Shown piece by piece: positions 17,095 through 27,147 of a stretch of DNA of 64,000 bases (its first letter is position 1; each line of letters starts with the position of its first letter). The stretch lies in assembly GCA_030427205.1 (NCBI GenBank), contig JAUHXC010000014.1, positions 62,001 through 126,000 on the forward strand. The letters are read 5' to 3'. The notes beneath the pieces were generated by a model that had not been told where the DNA came from, did not search any database, and worked only from the letters and a program-made list of their open reading frames with translations. The position numbers and the translations under genes were made by a program. This DNA comes from a bacterium (GTDB lineage: Bacteria > Myxococcota_A > Bradymonadia > UBA7976 > UBA1532).

Positions 17095-17689
17095 CTAACC
17101 TCCAGGCCATAGAGCCGCCGGCTACGAAGGGCCGGCGTCGCTCTCAAGGTGAAGTACTTCATACACACCTTAGTTGAGCCGCGAAGTGGCGCCAAGACCC
17201 CCAGCATATAAGGCTTTCGGGACGGTCACCCCGTGAGTTCTATCCCCGGACAACGGCGTGCCCCAGACGATTCGGAGCTTCGTCCGCGACGCGGGCCCAT
17301 AGGCCATGTGTAGCAAGGCCTGTGCAACGTCAGACCCGTGAGTATTTGCTGCGTACGTTCTGCGGGGCCATCACGCGGCGCGTATCGGGGCTGACACGCT
17401 GCGCACAGGCGTGACGAGCCGATTCTCGTTGCTGGCTCAGGGGTTGGCCGGTCGGTCGAGGATGGCGTGGCCCGATGCGATGGACACCAGCAGGCCGCTC
17501 ACCAACTTTCTGCCCTCAGACTTTCCGGGCACGGCAAGGCGCAATCAGCCGCGATACGGCAGGCTTTGGCGTGTAGAACGGGTCGTTCACACGCCCCGTG
17601 AGTATTCGTTATCTACCTGTATTTTATCAGGTTTTCGCCTGCCCCCTATGCCACGATCGACGGCGTTGAACGGGTCACTGGAGGACGAC
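17095..17689. promoter_or_regulatory. Divergent control region between relaxation and xis genes
   Basis: 595 bp without a supported gene. CCCGTGAGTATT occurs exactly at 17335-17346 and 17595-17606, and the related CCCGTGAGTT at 17230-17239, all in the same orientation. The 17595 copy lies between TTCACA (17586-17591) and TATCTA (17610-17615), a possible xis promoter. The 17230 copy lies upstream of a TATATG box on the minus strand facing the relaxation gene. The hairpin ACCTG-N8-CAGGT is at 17615-17632. Candidate functions are regulator sites, iterons or part of an oriT. Confidence 0.5.
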
Positions 17690-17898
17690 ATGTCCACGAC
17701 GCTGCTCACCGTGAAGGAAGTCGCCGCTCGGCTGCGGCTCTCGCGCTCGGCCGCCTACCGGCTGATTCGGCTGGAGATCCCCTCGCTCAAGCTGGGGACC
17801 GGCAAGAGGGGCGGCCGGGTCTTCGTTCGCGAGTGCGACCTCGAGGCCTGGATCGACAGCAACATCAAGACGCCCGTGTTGGCGAACAAGGAGACGAC

Positions 17899-19244
<1,346 letters not shown>

Positions 19245-19266
19245 TCAGGGCGACGCGTGAGGCGGG

Positions 19267-19295
19267 ATACTGCCGCCTGATTTGGCCTGTGTCAA
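19267..19295 (-). promoter_or_regulatory. Promoter of tRNA-Phe
   Basis: On the minus strand, TTGACA (19290-19295), a 17-bp spacer and CAGTAT (19267-19272). Predicted transcription starts about 15 nt before the tRNA. It lies on the chromosomal side, so insertion left it untouched. Confidence 0.8.
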
Positions 19296-19498
19296 TGAAA
19301 AAGAAGGCCGGCGAATCGGTGCGCACCACTGGCGCTCTGACGCTCCGAGAAGCGGACTATCGAGCGGGGAGCCAGGGGGCAAAGGCCCGGCTGCCGCGCG
19401 CCAGCGGCGCTTCGTCCGATGGTGTCGGCGAGCGCAATTGGCTGCTGCCGCAACGACCGAGTTTATGACCGTCACCGTTCAAGACGGCCTTCGCTGGC

Positions 19499-20959
19499 TC
19501 AGGGGCAGGGTATGCCTCGGCTGCGGCCCTCGCGGCAGCCGCCGAACTGGGCGGCGTCCTGGCTGCAGATCCGCGGGCAGCCCGGCGGTCCGAGCGGCTC
19601 GACGCGGCAGCTATCGCCGTCCCAGACGATGTCGGCGACCTCCCAGAACTCGGTGAGCGGGCCGCCGCCGCGTTCGCCGGGCTGCATCACGACCGGGTCG
19701 AAGGCGGCGCTGAGGTCGCCGGCACAGAAGATGCGGACGGTGACCGTGGCGGGGCCGAAGTCGTCGTCGTCGTAGTAGTGCACGCCGAGGCGGTAGGTGC
19801 CCGGGCGGGGGCGCAGGATGTTGATGTTCTCCGGGCCGAGGCCCTCGACGTCGTCGAGGTCGAGGCGGGGGTCGTCGGCGTCGAGCGGCGCGCTCCATTC
19901 GACCTGTGGCGGCGGGTCGCGGTTGGGGTCGGCGTTGTAGGCGGCGAGCTCGGCGCGGCACTCGGGTTCGGTGGCGTTCCCGCAGACTTTGCAGTTGCGG
20001 TAGAAGCAGTCGTCGCCTTGCAGGCCGCTGTCGAACCACACTGCGTCTGCGGCCCGCTTGAGGTGCAGGTCGACGTCGGAGGGGTCGTCGACGGCGTTGA
20101 CGTTCCAGACCATCTCGATGCGCAGGCCGTCGCGGGTGCGGGTGGTGACCCGGGTGCGGCAGCGGCCGATACCGCCTTCGCTGTCTTCGACTGTCAGTTC
20201 GAGCACGTAGGTTCCCTGCAGGTCGGCGAAGATGGTCGTCGCGAGGCCTGCGTCGGGGGAGGGGTCGGCGGTGGAGCCGGGGGGCTGTTCGACGATGCGC
20301 CACGTGGCGCGGCTCATGGCCTGGCCTTCAGGGTCGTCATAGTCGCCGACGAGGCGGTAGTCGGCCAGCGGGGGGCCTTCCTGGTCGGGCGGACAGATGG
20401 CGATCGGCGGCTGGTTCTCGCAGTCGGCGATCTCATCGGCGATGCCATCGCAGTCATCGTCGATGCCATTGCATGTCTCATCACTCGGGCGGACTTCGCC
20501 TTCGCACGGGCCGTAGAACTCGAGTCGACAGGCCTGCACCCCGGCCCGACAGGCGGTCTGCGGGCCCTCCAGATCGGCGGGGTGGCCGCTGTAGCAGGGC
20601 TTCTCGGGCAGGGTGCAGGTGCAGCCTTCGTCGACGAGGCCGTCGCAGTTGTCGTCGATGTCATTGCATCGCTCGCGGTTCATCGGATCGCAGTATGGCT
20701 CGCGCTCGGGCGGGGGCCCGCCGCCGGCGCCGCCTGCTCCGCCGTCTCCGGGGCCGCCGCCCGCGCCGCCCGATCCGCCGGCGCCGCCTTGGTCGGGCAC
20801 GGGCTCGAAGCCGGTGTCGGTCAGCGGCGGTGGCACGAAGCCCAGATCGTCGGGTTGGGGGGCCGCGTCCGGGCCGGCGTCGTCGGCGACGGTCGAGCAG
20901 CCGAGCGCGATCAGGGTGATGGCCGCGAGGGGGATTGCCGCGCGAGGGAACGGGCGCAT
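19499..20959 (-). CDS. MopE-like Cys/Asp-rich lipoprotein
   Basis: 486 residues; GGAGG precedes ATG 20959. The lipobox is ALGC near residue 21, followed by an Asp/Pro and Gly/Ala-rich linker (GGAGGSGGAGGG). Two MopE-type putative metal-binding motifs follow (CNDIDDNCDGLVDEGC and CNGIDDDCDG). An Ig/PKD-like region (VDLTVEDSEGG-type strands) and a Cys-containing beta-rich domain starting IEMVWNVNAVDDPSDVDLHL end the protein. It is predicted to be on the outer surface. It is the last gene of a run with an anti-sigma-like and an ECF sigma gene, which may control it. Confidence 0.82.
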   Translation of the reverse strand: MRPFPRAAIPLAAITLIALGCSTVADDAGPDAAPQPDDLGFVPPPLTDTGFEPVPDQGGAGGSGGAGGGPGDGGAGGAGGGPPPEREPYCDPMNRERCNDIDDNCDGLVDEGCTCTLPEKPCYSGHPADLEGPQTACRAGVQACRLEFYGPCEGEVRPSDETCNGIDDDCDGIADEIADCENQPPIAICPPDQEGPPLADYRLVGDYDDPEGQAMSRATWRIVEQPPGSTADPSPDAGLATTIFADLQGTYVLELTVEDSEGGIGRCRTRVTTRTRDGLRIEMVWNVNAVDDPSDVDLHLKRAADAVWFDSGLQGDDCFYRNCKVCGNATEPECRAELAAYNADPNRDPPPQVEWSAPLDADDPRLDLDDVEGLGPENINILRPRPGTYRLGVHYYDDDDFGPATVTVRIFCAGDLSAAFDPVVMQPGERGGGPLTEFWEVADIVWDGDSCRVEPLGPPGCPRICSQDAAQFGGCREGRSRGIPCP

Positions 20960-21024
20960 CGAGGAGCCTCCGAACGGTTTCGGCGAGTCTACCGCAACCG
21001 GTCCGTTCGGGGCGCGGGGTGGGT

Positions 21025-21657
21025 TCAGGCGTTCAGGTCGAGGTGCAGCGAGCCCAGGGGCCGGTCGGCCTGCTCGATGCTGAGCTGGTAGCGGCCGAGG
21101 GGCAGGGCGTCGACGGTGGCGCCGCGGTCGCCGAGGCTCGACAGCGCGCGGGTCTCGCCGTCGGCGGTGAGGCGCAGCAGCATGCCCGCTGGCGGGGGAT
21201 GGATCGGCCGCACCGTCAGCGCGAGCTCGTCGGGTCCGTCGATCTCGAGGTCGATCTCGAGGGGCAGGTCGCCGAGGGTCACCTGGTAGCGCAGCTCTTC
21301 TCGGGCTTCGGCGGCGGCGCCGCGGACCGCGGTGGCGGCCATCGGCATCGGCGCGAGGGCGTCGGCCAGTGGCTGGAGCGCGTCGCCGATCCACTTGATC
21401 GCGATGCGCAGGCCGTGGGCGATCGGATCGGCGGCGGGCCACAGGGCCTTGGCCCGATCGGTCAGCGCGGCGGGCACGGCGGTGGTCTGCCAGCTGTGGC
21501 CGTCGTCGGCGTCGACGACGATGCCGAGCGCGGCGACGAGTTCGAGGCAGTCGTCGCAGGTGCGCAGGCTGCGCAGCAAGCTCTGCTCGGCGTCGGGGGG
21601 CAGCAGGCCGTCGAAGAAGGCGGCGAGTGTCTCCTCGTCGGGGCAGCGATGGGTCAT
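21025..21657 (-). CDS. Anti-sigma factor-like protein with degenerate zinc finger
   Basis: 210 residues. The N-terminus HRCPDEETLAAFFDGLLPPDAEQSLLRSLRTCDDCLELVAAL matches the zf-HC2 anti-sigma layout with the CxxC pair, although the usual His before CxxC is not evident. No TM helix follows, unlike typical membrane anti-sigma factors. The rest is a beta-rich C-terminal domain (LEIDLEIDGPDELALTVRPI). It lies 82 bp downstream of an ECF sigma gene, so it probably binds that sigma factor. Confidence 0.75.
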   Translation of the reverse strand: MTHRCPDEETLAAFFDGLLPPDAEQSLLRSLRTCDDCLELVAALGIVVDADDGHSWQTTAVPAALTDRAKALWPAADPIAHGLRIAIKWIGDALQPLADALAPMPMAATAVRGAAAEAREELRYQVTLGDLPLEIDLEIDGPDELALTVRPIHPPPAGMLLRLTADGETRALSSLGDRGATVDALPLGRYQLSIEQADRPLGSLHLDLNA

Positions 21658-21739
21658 CGGAGGGCTCCTCGGTCGGGGTGCGGCACCGGACGGGCGCGGC
21701 CGAAGGGCTTACACGTCACGATCGATTTCGTGCGCGGCG

Positions 21740-22357
21740 TCATGGATCGGTCAGCCCGGCCTCGGTGGCCAGCTTGCGCAGGCGTTTGATCAGCCGGGTC
21801 TTTCGCGTGTAGAGCGCGCCCTTCTTGATGCGCAGCACCGCGGCGATGGCGTCGGCCGACATCTTGCGCACGTAGATCATCTCGAGCAGCAGTCGGTCGC
21901 TCTCCGAGAGGCCATCGGTGAGCTCTTCGAGTTGCTCCCGTCGCTCGGCGTCGGCTTGCTGCAGCATGGCTTCGAGCGGGTCGGGGCCGTCGTCGACGAG
22001 GGTCGGTCCGCGGGGGCCGTCTTCGTCGCGCGCGTCGAGCGATACGAGCTTGCGGCGCTTGCGCAGGGCGTCGAGGCAGCGGCGGATGGTGATGATGCGG
22101 ACCCACGAGCGCACCGAGCAGCCGTTGTCGCCGCGGTAGGCGCGCAGTCGGCGGCAGTCATCCTCCATCAGCGCGAGGAAGAGGTCGTTGTGCAGGTCGG
22201 CGGTCTCTTCGGGGCCGAACTCGGTGGCGTGCTTCTGCGCCGTCAGCCGGATGAGGTAGTAGACGTAGCGCGTGAATCGCTCGACGAAGGCGTTCCACGA
22301 GCGGCGCCGGCCGGCGATACAGCCTTGCAGCAATTCGAAGTCGGAGAGGGCGTTCAT
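21740..22357 (-). CDS. ECF-type RNA polymerase sigma factor
   Basis: 205 residues from ATG 22357 (GTG 22396 is a possible longer start). Region 2 is visible as FELLQGCIAGRRRSWNAFVERFTRYVYYLI...DLHNDLFLALMED...SVRSWVRIITIRRCLDALRK. Region 4 is LSESDRLLLEMIYVRKMSADAIAAVLRIKKGALYTRKTRLIKRLR. It directs core polymerase to a small regulon, probably including the downstream anti-sigma and surface-lipoprotein genes. Confidence 0.87.
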   Translation of the reverse strand: MNALSDFELLQGCIAGRRRSWNAFVERFTRYVYYLIRLTAQKHATEFGPEETADLHNDLFLALMEDDCRRLRAYRGDNGCSVRSWVRIITIRRCLDALRKRRKLVSLDARDEDGPRGPTLVDDGPDPLEAMLQQADAERREQLEELTDGLSESDRLLLEMIYVRKMSADAIAAVLRIKKGALYTRKTRLIKRLRKLATEAGLTDP

Positions 22358-22405
22358 GGCTGGGCAGCCTACGTCAGCCAGGGGGGCGGGGGCCACCCTC
22401 CAAGG

Positions 22406-22882
22406 TCACTCGGACCCGTCGGCGGCGTCCGGGCCGCTGTCCCACGGAACGGTGGGATCGGCGTCCGGGTGGCCGCCGCCCGCGCCGGCGTCGGGGGCGC
22501 ACGGGTCGTAGGGGTCGGCGTCGTAGGGCTCGGCGTCGGAGGGGTCGGCGTCGTAGGGCTCGGCGTCACCCGCGCCCGCGTCGATGGGATCGTCGACGCC
22601 GCCGTCGGCGTGATCGGGGTCGCACGGGTCCGCCGCGCCCATGTCGGGGGATGGCTCGGGCTCCGGTTCGGGGGCTGGGGCCCGCGCGTCGACGAGCGCG
22701 CCATCGGCTGCACCCGGATCGTCGGGCAGGCCGAGGTCGGGCTCGCCATGCTGAAGACCGGCATCTCCCCGGGCGCCGCCCTCCGCTCGACCCGGGTCGG
22801 GCTCGAAGGTGAAGCCGCAGCCGGCTGCGGCAGCGATCGCCGCCGCGAGAGCGATGGTGACGAGGGGGTGACGGCGGAGCAT
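22406..22882 (-). CDS. Asp/Pro-rich repeat lipoprotein, 158 aa
   Basis: ATG 22882 starts a signal peptide (PLVTIALAAAIAAAAGC) with lipobox AAGC. The mature part is almost wholly low-complexity, with Asp/Pro/Glu repeats PEPEPEPSPDMG and DAEPYDADPSDAEPYDADPYD. It has the disordered, acidic look of surface linkers and no folded domain. It is divergent from the CHAT protein at 23009 and is followed by the sigma operon. The repeats are reflected in an exact DNA repeat (22511-22567). Confidence 0.75.
   Translation of the reverse strand: MLRRHPLVTIALAAAIAAAAGCGFTFEPDPGRAEGGARGDAGLQHGEPDLGLPDDPGAADGALVDARAPAPEPEPEPSPDMGAADPCDPDHADGGVDDPIDAGAGDAEPYDADPSDAEPYDADPYDPCAPDAGAGGGHPDADPTVPWDSGPDAADGSE
22511..22567. 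repeat. 27-bp direct repeat, two copies
   Basis: An identical 27-bp segment occurs at 22511-22537 and 22541-22567 (period 30 bp), encoding the repeated DAEPYDADP-type motif on the minus strand. The perfect copy suggests recent in-frame expansion. Confidence 0.85.
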
Positions 22883-23008
22883 GAACGGGCACCTCACGGG
22901 TCTTCGACGGCCGACTGTACGGGCGAGGGCGGCGGGGCTTACAGCCATGGGGCGGTCGATGGCCGACGGCCGCTCTCGACGGGGCGTCGATTCATGTAGG
23001 ATGCCGCC

Positions 23009-26000
23009 GTGCACGCGCGCAATCTCACCGTGATCTGGTCGGCCGTCGATGGCGGCGCCGACGTGACGCTGCTCGCCGGCGACGGCGGCGGCCTCGTCCC
23101 GCTCGCCTGGCGTGGCGTGCATCGCTTCGATCGAGCTCAGGCCGACGCCGAGCGCGCAGCCCTGACCCGTGCGGTCCGGCGGGCGGTCGTGCGGGGCAAA
23201 GGCCTCGACGCGCTGGCGGCGAGCGGGCGATTGCTCTTCGACCTGCTGCTGCCGGGCCCGGTCAAGGCGGCGCTCAGGGGGCCCGGCGGGCTGTTGACGG
23301 TGGCGGGCGGGGACTGGCCGTGGGCGCTGCTGCACGACGGCAACGATCACCTGGGCTTGCGCTGGGCGCTCGGCGAGCTGGGCACGGGGCTCATACCAGA
23401 GGGGGCCGGCCGCGGTCCCACCGACGCCGAGCGGCTGCTCGTGGTGGCCGATCCGGCGGCCGACCTGCCGGCGGCGCGCTATGAGGGCGAGGCGCTGATG
23501 CGCGAGATGGCCGACGGCGCCGGCTGCGACCTGCGGTTGGGGCGGCTGCGTCGGCAGGACTTCTTGCGGATCTTCCGGGGCTATCGCCTGGTGCACTTCG
23601 CGGGTCATGCCGATCCGGCCGACGCGGGAGGCCCGGCCGGTTGGCGGCTGGGCGACGGGCGGGTCGACGCGGCGGCGCTGCGCACGCTGGCCGGCGGGGC
23701 GGCGCCGGCGTTGGTCTTCGCCAACGCGTGTCAGTCGGCGCGGGCATCCGACGTGGGCGACGCGCTGCTCGAAGCCGGGGTGCGCCACTTCATCGGCACG
23801 ACTGTGGATCTGCCCGATCTGCCGGGGGCCGACTTCGCCGCGGGCTTCTATCGTCACCTGCGTGATGGACGTCCGGTGGGCGAGGCCCTGCGTTTGAGTC
23901 GGGTAGCGGCGGCCGAGCAGGGCCAGGCGGTGTGGGCCGCCTATCGGCTGCGTGGTGATCCGGCGACGGTGTACTTCCGCGCGCGCGCCACCGAGCGCTG
24001 GGCGCCGGGCGTGCGGCAGGCGGTCCTGGTGGCGGTGCGCAGGCCTCATGGGTGTTCGGGCGCCGATGGGCTGGCGGAGAGCCATGGTCGCTGGCGCGCG
24101 GCGCTGCGGGCGGCGGTCGGACGCCATGGTGGGCGGCTCCTGCCCGGGCGTGCGGCGGTCGATCGGGCGGTCTTCGGCGTGCCGGTGACGTTCGAGAACG
24201 ACGCGCATCGGGCCGCGCGGGCGGCGCGAGCGCTGGCCGAGGCGCATCCCGACGCGGTGATCGTCGTCGATGCCGGCGCGGTGGTGGCGACCGGCGCCGA
24301 CGTCGTCGGGGAGGCGGCGCTGGCCGTCGAGGCGGCGACGTGGCGGCTCGGGCCCGGGGTATACGGTCTGGGCGGCGTCGCCGAGCGGCTGGGCGCGAGC
24401 GCCGTCTGGGGGGCCACCGACGGGCCCGCGCGACGGTTGCTGGGCCTGAGCGAGACCCTGCCGGCGGAGGTCCTGCCGCTCGTCGGGCGCACCGCCGAGA
24501 TCGACCGGGTGATGGACATCGCCGACGCCGTGCTGCGCGAGCGTCGGGCGGCGGCGGTCACCGTCGTCGGCTCGGCGGGCATCGGCAAGAGCCGCCTGCT
24601 GGGGGCCATCGCGCGTCGGCTGGACGGGCGCTTCGCGGTGGTGCGCGGCGCGGGGATTCCCTACGACGAGGCGGCGCCTTTTGCGGCGGCGGCGGGTGTC
24701 ATCCGCGGGTTGTGCGGCCTGGGATCCGACGATGGTCCGGATGCGGCGCGGGCGGCGCTGCGGGCGTTGGTCGAGCGGTTGGATGCCCAGGGCGGGGGAC
24801 TCGATCTCGACGTGATGCCGATCGACGCGTTGCTGTCGGGGGATGTGGGCGGACCACGCCTCGCCGAGCATTTCGACGCCCTCGCGGCGCTGTGCGGTCT
24901 CGAACCCGGCGACCCGACGGCTTCACCGCCGGCGCCCGGCTCGCTGCCCGGGGCGTTTCGCATGCTGCTCGAGGCGGCGGCGGCCGAGGCGCCGCTGGCG
25001 GTGCTGGTCGAAGACGTGCACTGGCTGCCCGATGTGGGGCGGGCGGTGGTCGATCCGCTGGTCGGCGGCCTCGAAGGGCCGGTGCTGGTCCTGGCGTCGG
25101 GTCGGCCGGCGCTGGCTGATCGGGTGGGCCATTGGTTCGAGCGGCCGCGTCATACGCGCATCGATCTGGGGCCGTTGTCCGACCGTGAAGCGGAGGCGGT
25201 CCTGCGCCAGACCCTCGAGGGGGCCGACAAGGCCGAGGCGGCCGCGCTGCTGGCCCGGGCGGAGGGCAACCCGCTCTTCTTGCGCGAGCTGGCGCTGGCC
25301 CGCGAGGCCGGCGAGGCCGGGGCGCCGCCGCCGACCATCGAGGCGGTGATGCAGGCCCGGCTCGACCGACTGGCTCCGCTCGAGCGGGAGGTCTTGCGGG
25401 CTGCGGCGGTCCTGGGGCGTACGTTCTGGCAGGCCGGTGTAGCGCGGCTGCTGGGGCGCGCGGACGGCATCGCGGGTGCCCTGTCGGCCCTGGAGCGGCG
25501 GCGCTTCGTGCAGGCTCAGCCGGCGAGCGACCTGCCCGGCCAGCGTCAGTGGCGGTTCAACCACGGGTTGATGTTCGAGGTGGTCTACCACGGCATCGCC
25601 GGGCGGGCGCGGGCCGCATGGCATGGCCGCGCGGCGCTGTGGTTGGGCGAGGAGGTGGCCGCAGGGCCCGATCGCTGGGCGCGGGTCGCGGTGCATCGCG
25701 CGGCGGCGGGGGACCACGCGCGGGCCGCCGAGGCGTGGCTCAAGGCGGCGGAGCGGGCGCGGCAGACGTCGGCCGCCGGTGAGGCGCTGCGGGCGTATCG
25801 GGCGGCGATCGCCGAAGACGATGCCGGCGGCGGTGCGCTCACCGAGGACGCCCGGGCCGACGCCGAGGTGGAGCTGGCGGATCTGGAGCGCGGCGCCGGC
25901 GATCTCGGCGCGGCGGCGGCGCTGCTCGATGCGGCGGTCGAGCGGTCGACGGGGGTATCGCGCGCCGATCGCCTGCATCGGCGGGCCATGATCGCCGAGG

Positions 26001-27037
26001 CGCAGGGTGATCTGCCCGGGGCCCATGCCCGCCTCGCCGAGGCGCATCGGGTGCTCGCGGGCGAGGACCCGGCCGACGCGCGGGCGGTCTCGCTCAACAT
26101 CCGGCGCTACGAGGGTTGGTTGGCCTATCGCGACGGCGACGCGGAGCGGGCGGTGGCGCTGCTCGAGGCGCTGGCGACCGAGGTGCCCGACGACGCGCTC
26201 GAGCTGCGGGGGCTCGTGCTCAATACGCTGGGCATCGCCGCCTACGGGCGCGGCGATTACGACGCCGCCGAGCGGGCCCTGCGCCGGGCGCTGGCGCTCT
26301 TCGAGCGGCTCGGCAGCGCCAGTCGTATGGCGACCTGCTTCAACAACCTGGGTCTGGTGGCCGGACGGCAGGGCGACGTGGCGGCGGCGGTGGGCTGGTA
26401 CGAGCGCTCGGTGCGGCTGCACGTCAAGCGCGGCGACCGCACCGCGTTGGCGCAGGCCTATAACAACCTGGGCTCGATTCACGGCGACGTCGGGGACTAT
26501 GCCCGCGCGGCGCGGTACCTGCGCGAGGTCGTGCGCATCCGCAGCACGACGGGTCACGCGGGGCTGGCGCTGGGCTATGCCAACCTGGGCGAGGTCTACC
26601 TCAAGCAGGGGCGGGCGGCAGAGGCCGCCGATCACCTCGACCGGGCCCTCGAGCTGTGCGCGGCGGGCAAGGGACCGGGCTACCTGCTGCCCGATGTGCT
26701 GCGGATGCGGGCCGAGCTGTATCTCGAGACGGGCGCGGCCGTGGACGCGGTGCAGGCCGCCGAGCAGGCGCTGATCCGGGCCGAGGAGCAGAGTGATCGA
26801 CCGCGCCTGGGCGCCGCGCTGCGGGTCCTGGGCGAAGCGCTGGCGGCGTCGGGCGACGAGGCCGGCGCCGACGCGCGACTGGCGCGGGCGGTGGATGTGC
26901 TCGAAGAGGTGGATTATCCCGCCGAGCTGGCCCGGGCGTGCGCGGCCCGGGCCCGGCACCTGGCCCGCAGCGGTCACCCCGACGCCGCGGGCCTGCAGGC
27001 GCGGGCCGAGGCGTTGCGGGCGACGATCCGCCGCTGA
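23009..27037 (+). CDS. CHAT protease-like / STAND ATPase / TPR protein
   Basis: 1342 residues. An N-terminal CHAT (caspase-like) domain has the catalytic pair His200 in VHFAGHA and Cys241 in FANACQSA. Residues of about 330-480 resemble a decayed class III nucleotide cyclase fold (LVAVRRPHG...ALRAAVGRHGGRLLPGRAAVD...VFGVPV...AHRAARAARALAEAHP). Walker A GSAGIGKS is at 521-528, and LAVLVEDVHWLPDV gives Walker B. From about 880 TPR-type helical repeats run to the end (YNNLGSIHGDVGDYARAARYLREVV). The design of protease, switch ATPase and sensor repeats suggests signal-triggered proteolysis. GTG start; AGGA upstream. Confidence 0.88.
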   Translation: MHARNLTVIWSAVDGGADVTLLAGDGGGLVPLAWRGVHRFDRAQADAERAALTRAVRRAVVRGKGLDALAASGRLLFDLLLPGPVKAALRGPGGLLTVAGGDWPWALLHDGNDHLGLRWALGELGTGLIPEGAGRGPTDAERLLVVADPAADLPAARYEGEALMREMADGAGCDLRLGRLRRQDFLRIFRGYRLVHFAGHADPADAGGPAGWRLGDGRVDAAALRTLAGGAAPALVFANACQSARASDVGDALLEAGVRHFIGTTVDLPDLPGADFAAGFYRHLRDGRPVGEALRLSRVAAAEQGQAVWAAYRLRGDPATVYFRARATERWAPGVRQAVLVAVRRPHGCSGADGLAESHGRWRAALRAAVGRHGGRLLPGRAAVDRAVFGVPVTFENDAHRAARAARALAEAHPDAVIVVDAGAVVATGADVVGEAALAVEAATWRLGPGVYGLGGVAERLGASAVWGATDGPARRLLGLSETLPAEVLPLVGRTAEIDRVMDIADAVLRERRAAAVTVVGSAGIGKSRLLGAIARRLDGRFAVVRGAGIPYDEAAPFAAAAGVIRGLCGLGSDDGPDAARAALRALVERLDAQGGGLDLDVMPIDALLSGDVGGPRLAEHFDALAALCGLEPGDPTASPPAPGSLPGAFRMLLEAAAAEAPLAVLVEDVHWLPDVGRAVVDPLVGGLEGPVLVLASGRPALADRVGHWFERPRHTRIDLGPLSDREAEAVLRQTLEGADKAEAAALLARAEGNPLFLRELALAREAGEAGAPPPTIEAVMQARLDRLAPLEREVLRAAAVLGRTFWQAGVARLLGRADGIAGALSALERRRFVQAQPASDLPGQRQWRFNHGLMFEVVYHGIAGRARAAWHGRAALWLGEEVAAGPDRWARVAVHRAAAGDHARAAEAWLKAAERARQTSAAGEALRAYRAAIAEDDAGGGALTEDARADAEVELADLERGAGDLGAAAALLDAAVERSTGVSRADRLHRRAMIAEAQGDLPGAHARLAEAHRVLAGEDPADARAVSLNIRRYEGWLAYRDGDAERAVALLEALATEVPDDALELRGLVLNTLGIAAYGRGDYDAAERALRRALALFERLGSASRMATCFNNLGLVAGRQGDVAAAVGWYERSVRLHVKRGDRTALAQAYNNLGSIHGDVGDYARAARYLREVVRIRSTTGHAGLALGYANLGEVYLKQGRAAEAADHLDRALELCAAGKGPGYLLPDVLRMRAELYLETGAAVDAVQAAEQALIRAEEQSDRPRLGAALRVLGEALAASGDEAGADARLARAVDVLEEVDYPAELARACAARARHLARSGHPDAAGLQARAEALRATIRR

Positions 27038-27147
27038 GCGGGCCGCGCCGTCAGGTGCTGCACAGGCAGACGCGTGGGCATACATTTGCACTTTCGTCGA
27101 CCCCGACCCCTGGGTACGGTGCGGCGAACGGCAACCTGGAGGTGTGC

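Noticed and set aside
22511-22567. Repeat as a CRISPR or regulatory array
   Set aside because: The 30-bp period keeps the reading frame and codes for repeated DAEPYDADP-like residues, so it is a coding repeat.
24923-27091. Long minus-strand frame opposite the CHAT/TPR gene
   Set aside because: Antisense of a gene with intact CHAT, Walker and TPR motifs; no motif of its own.
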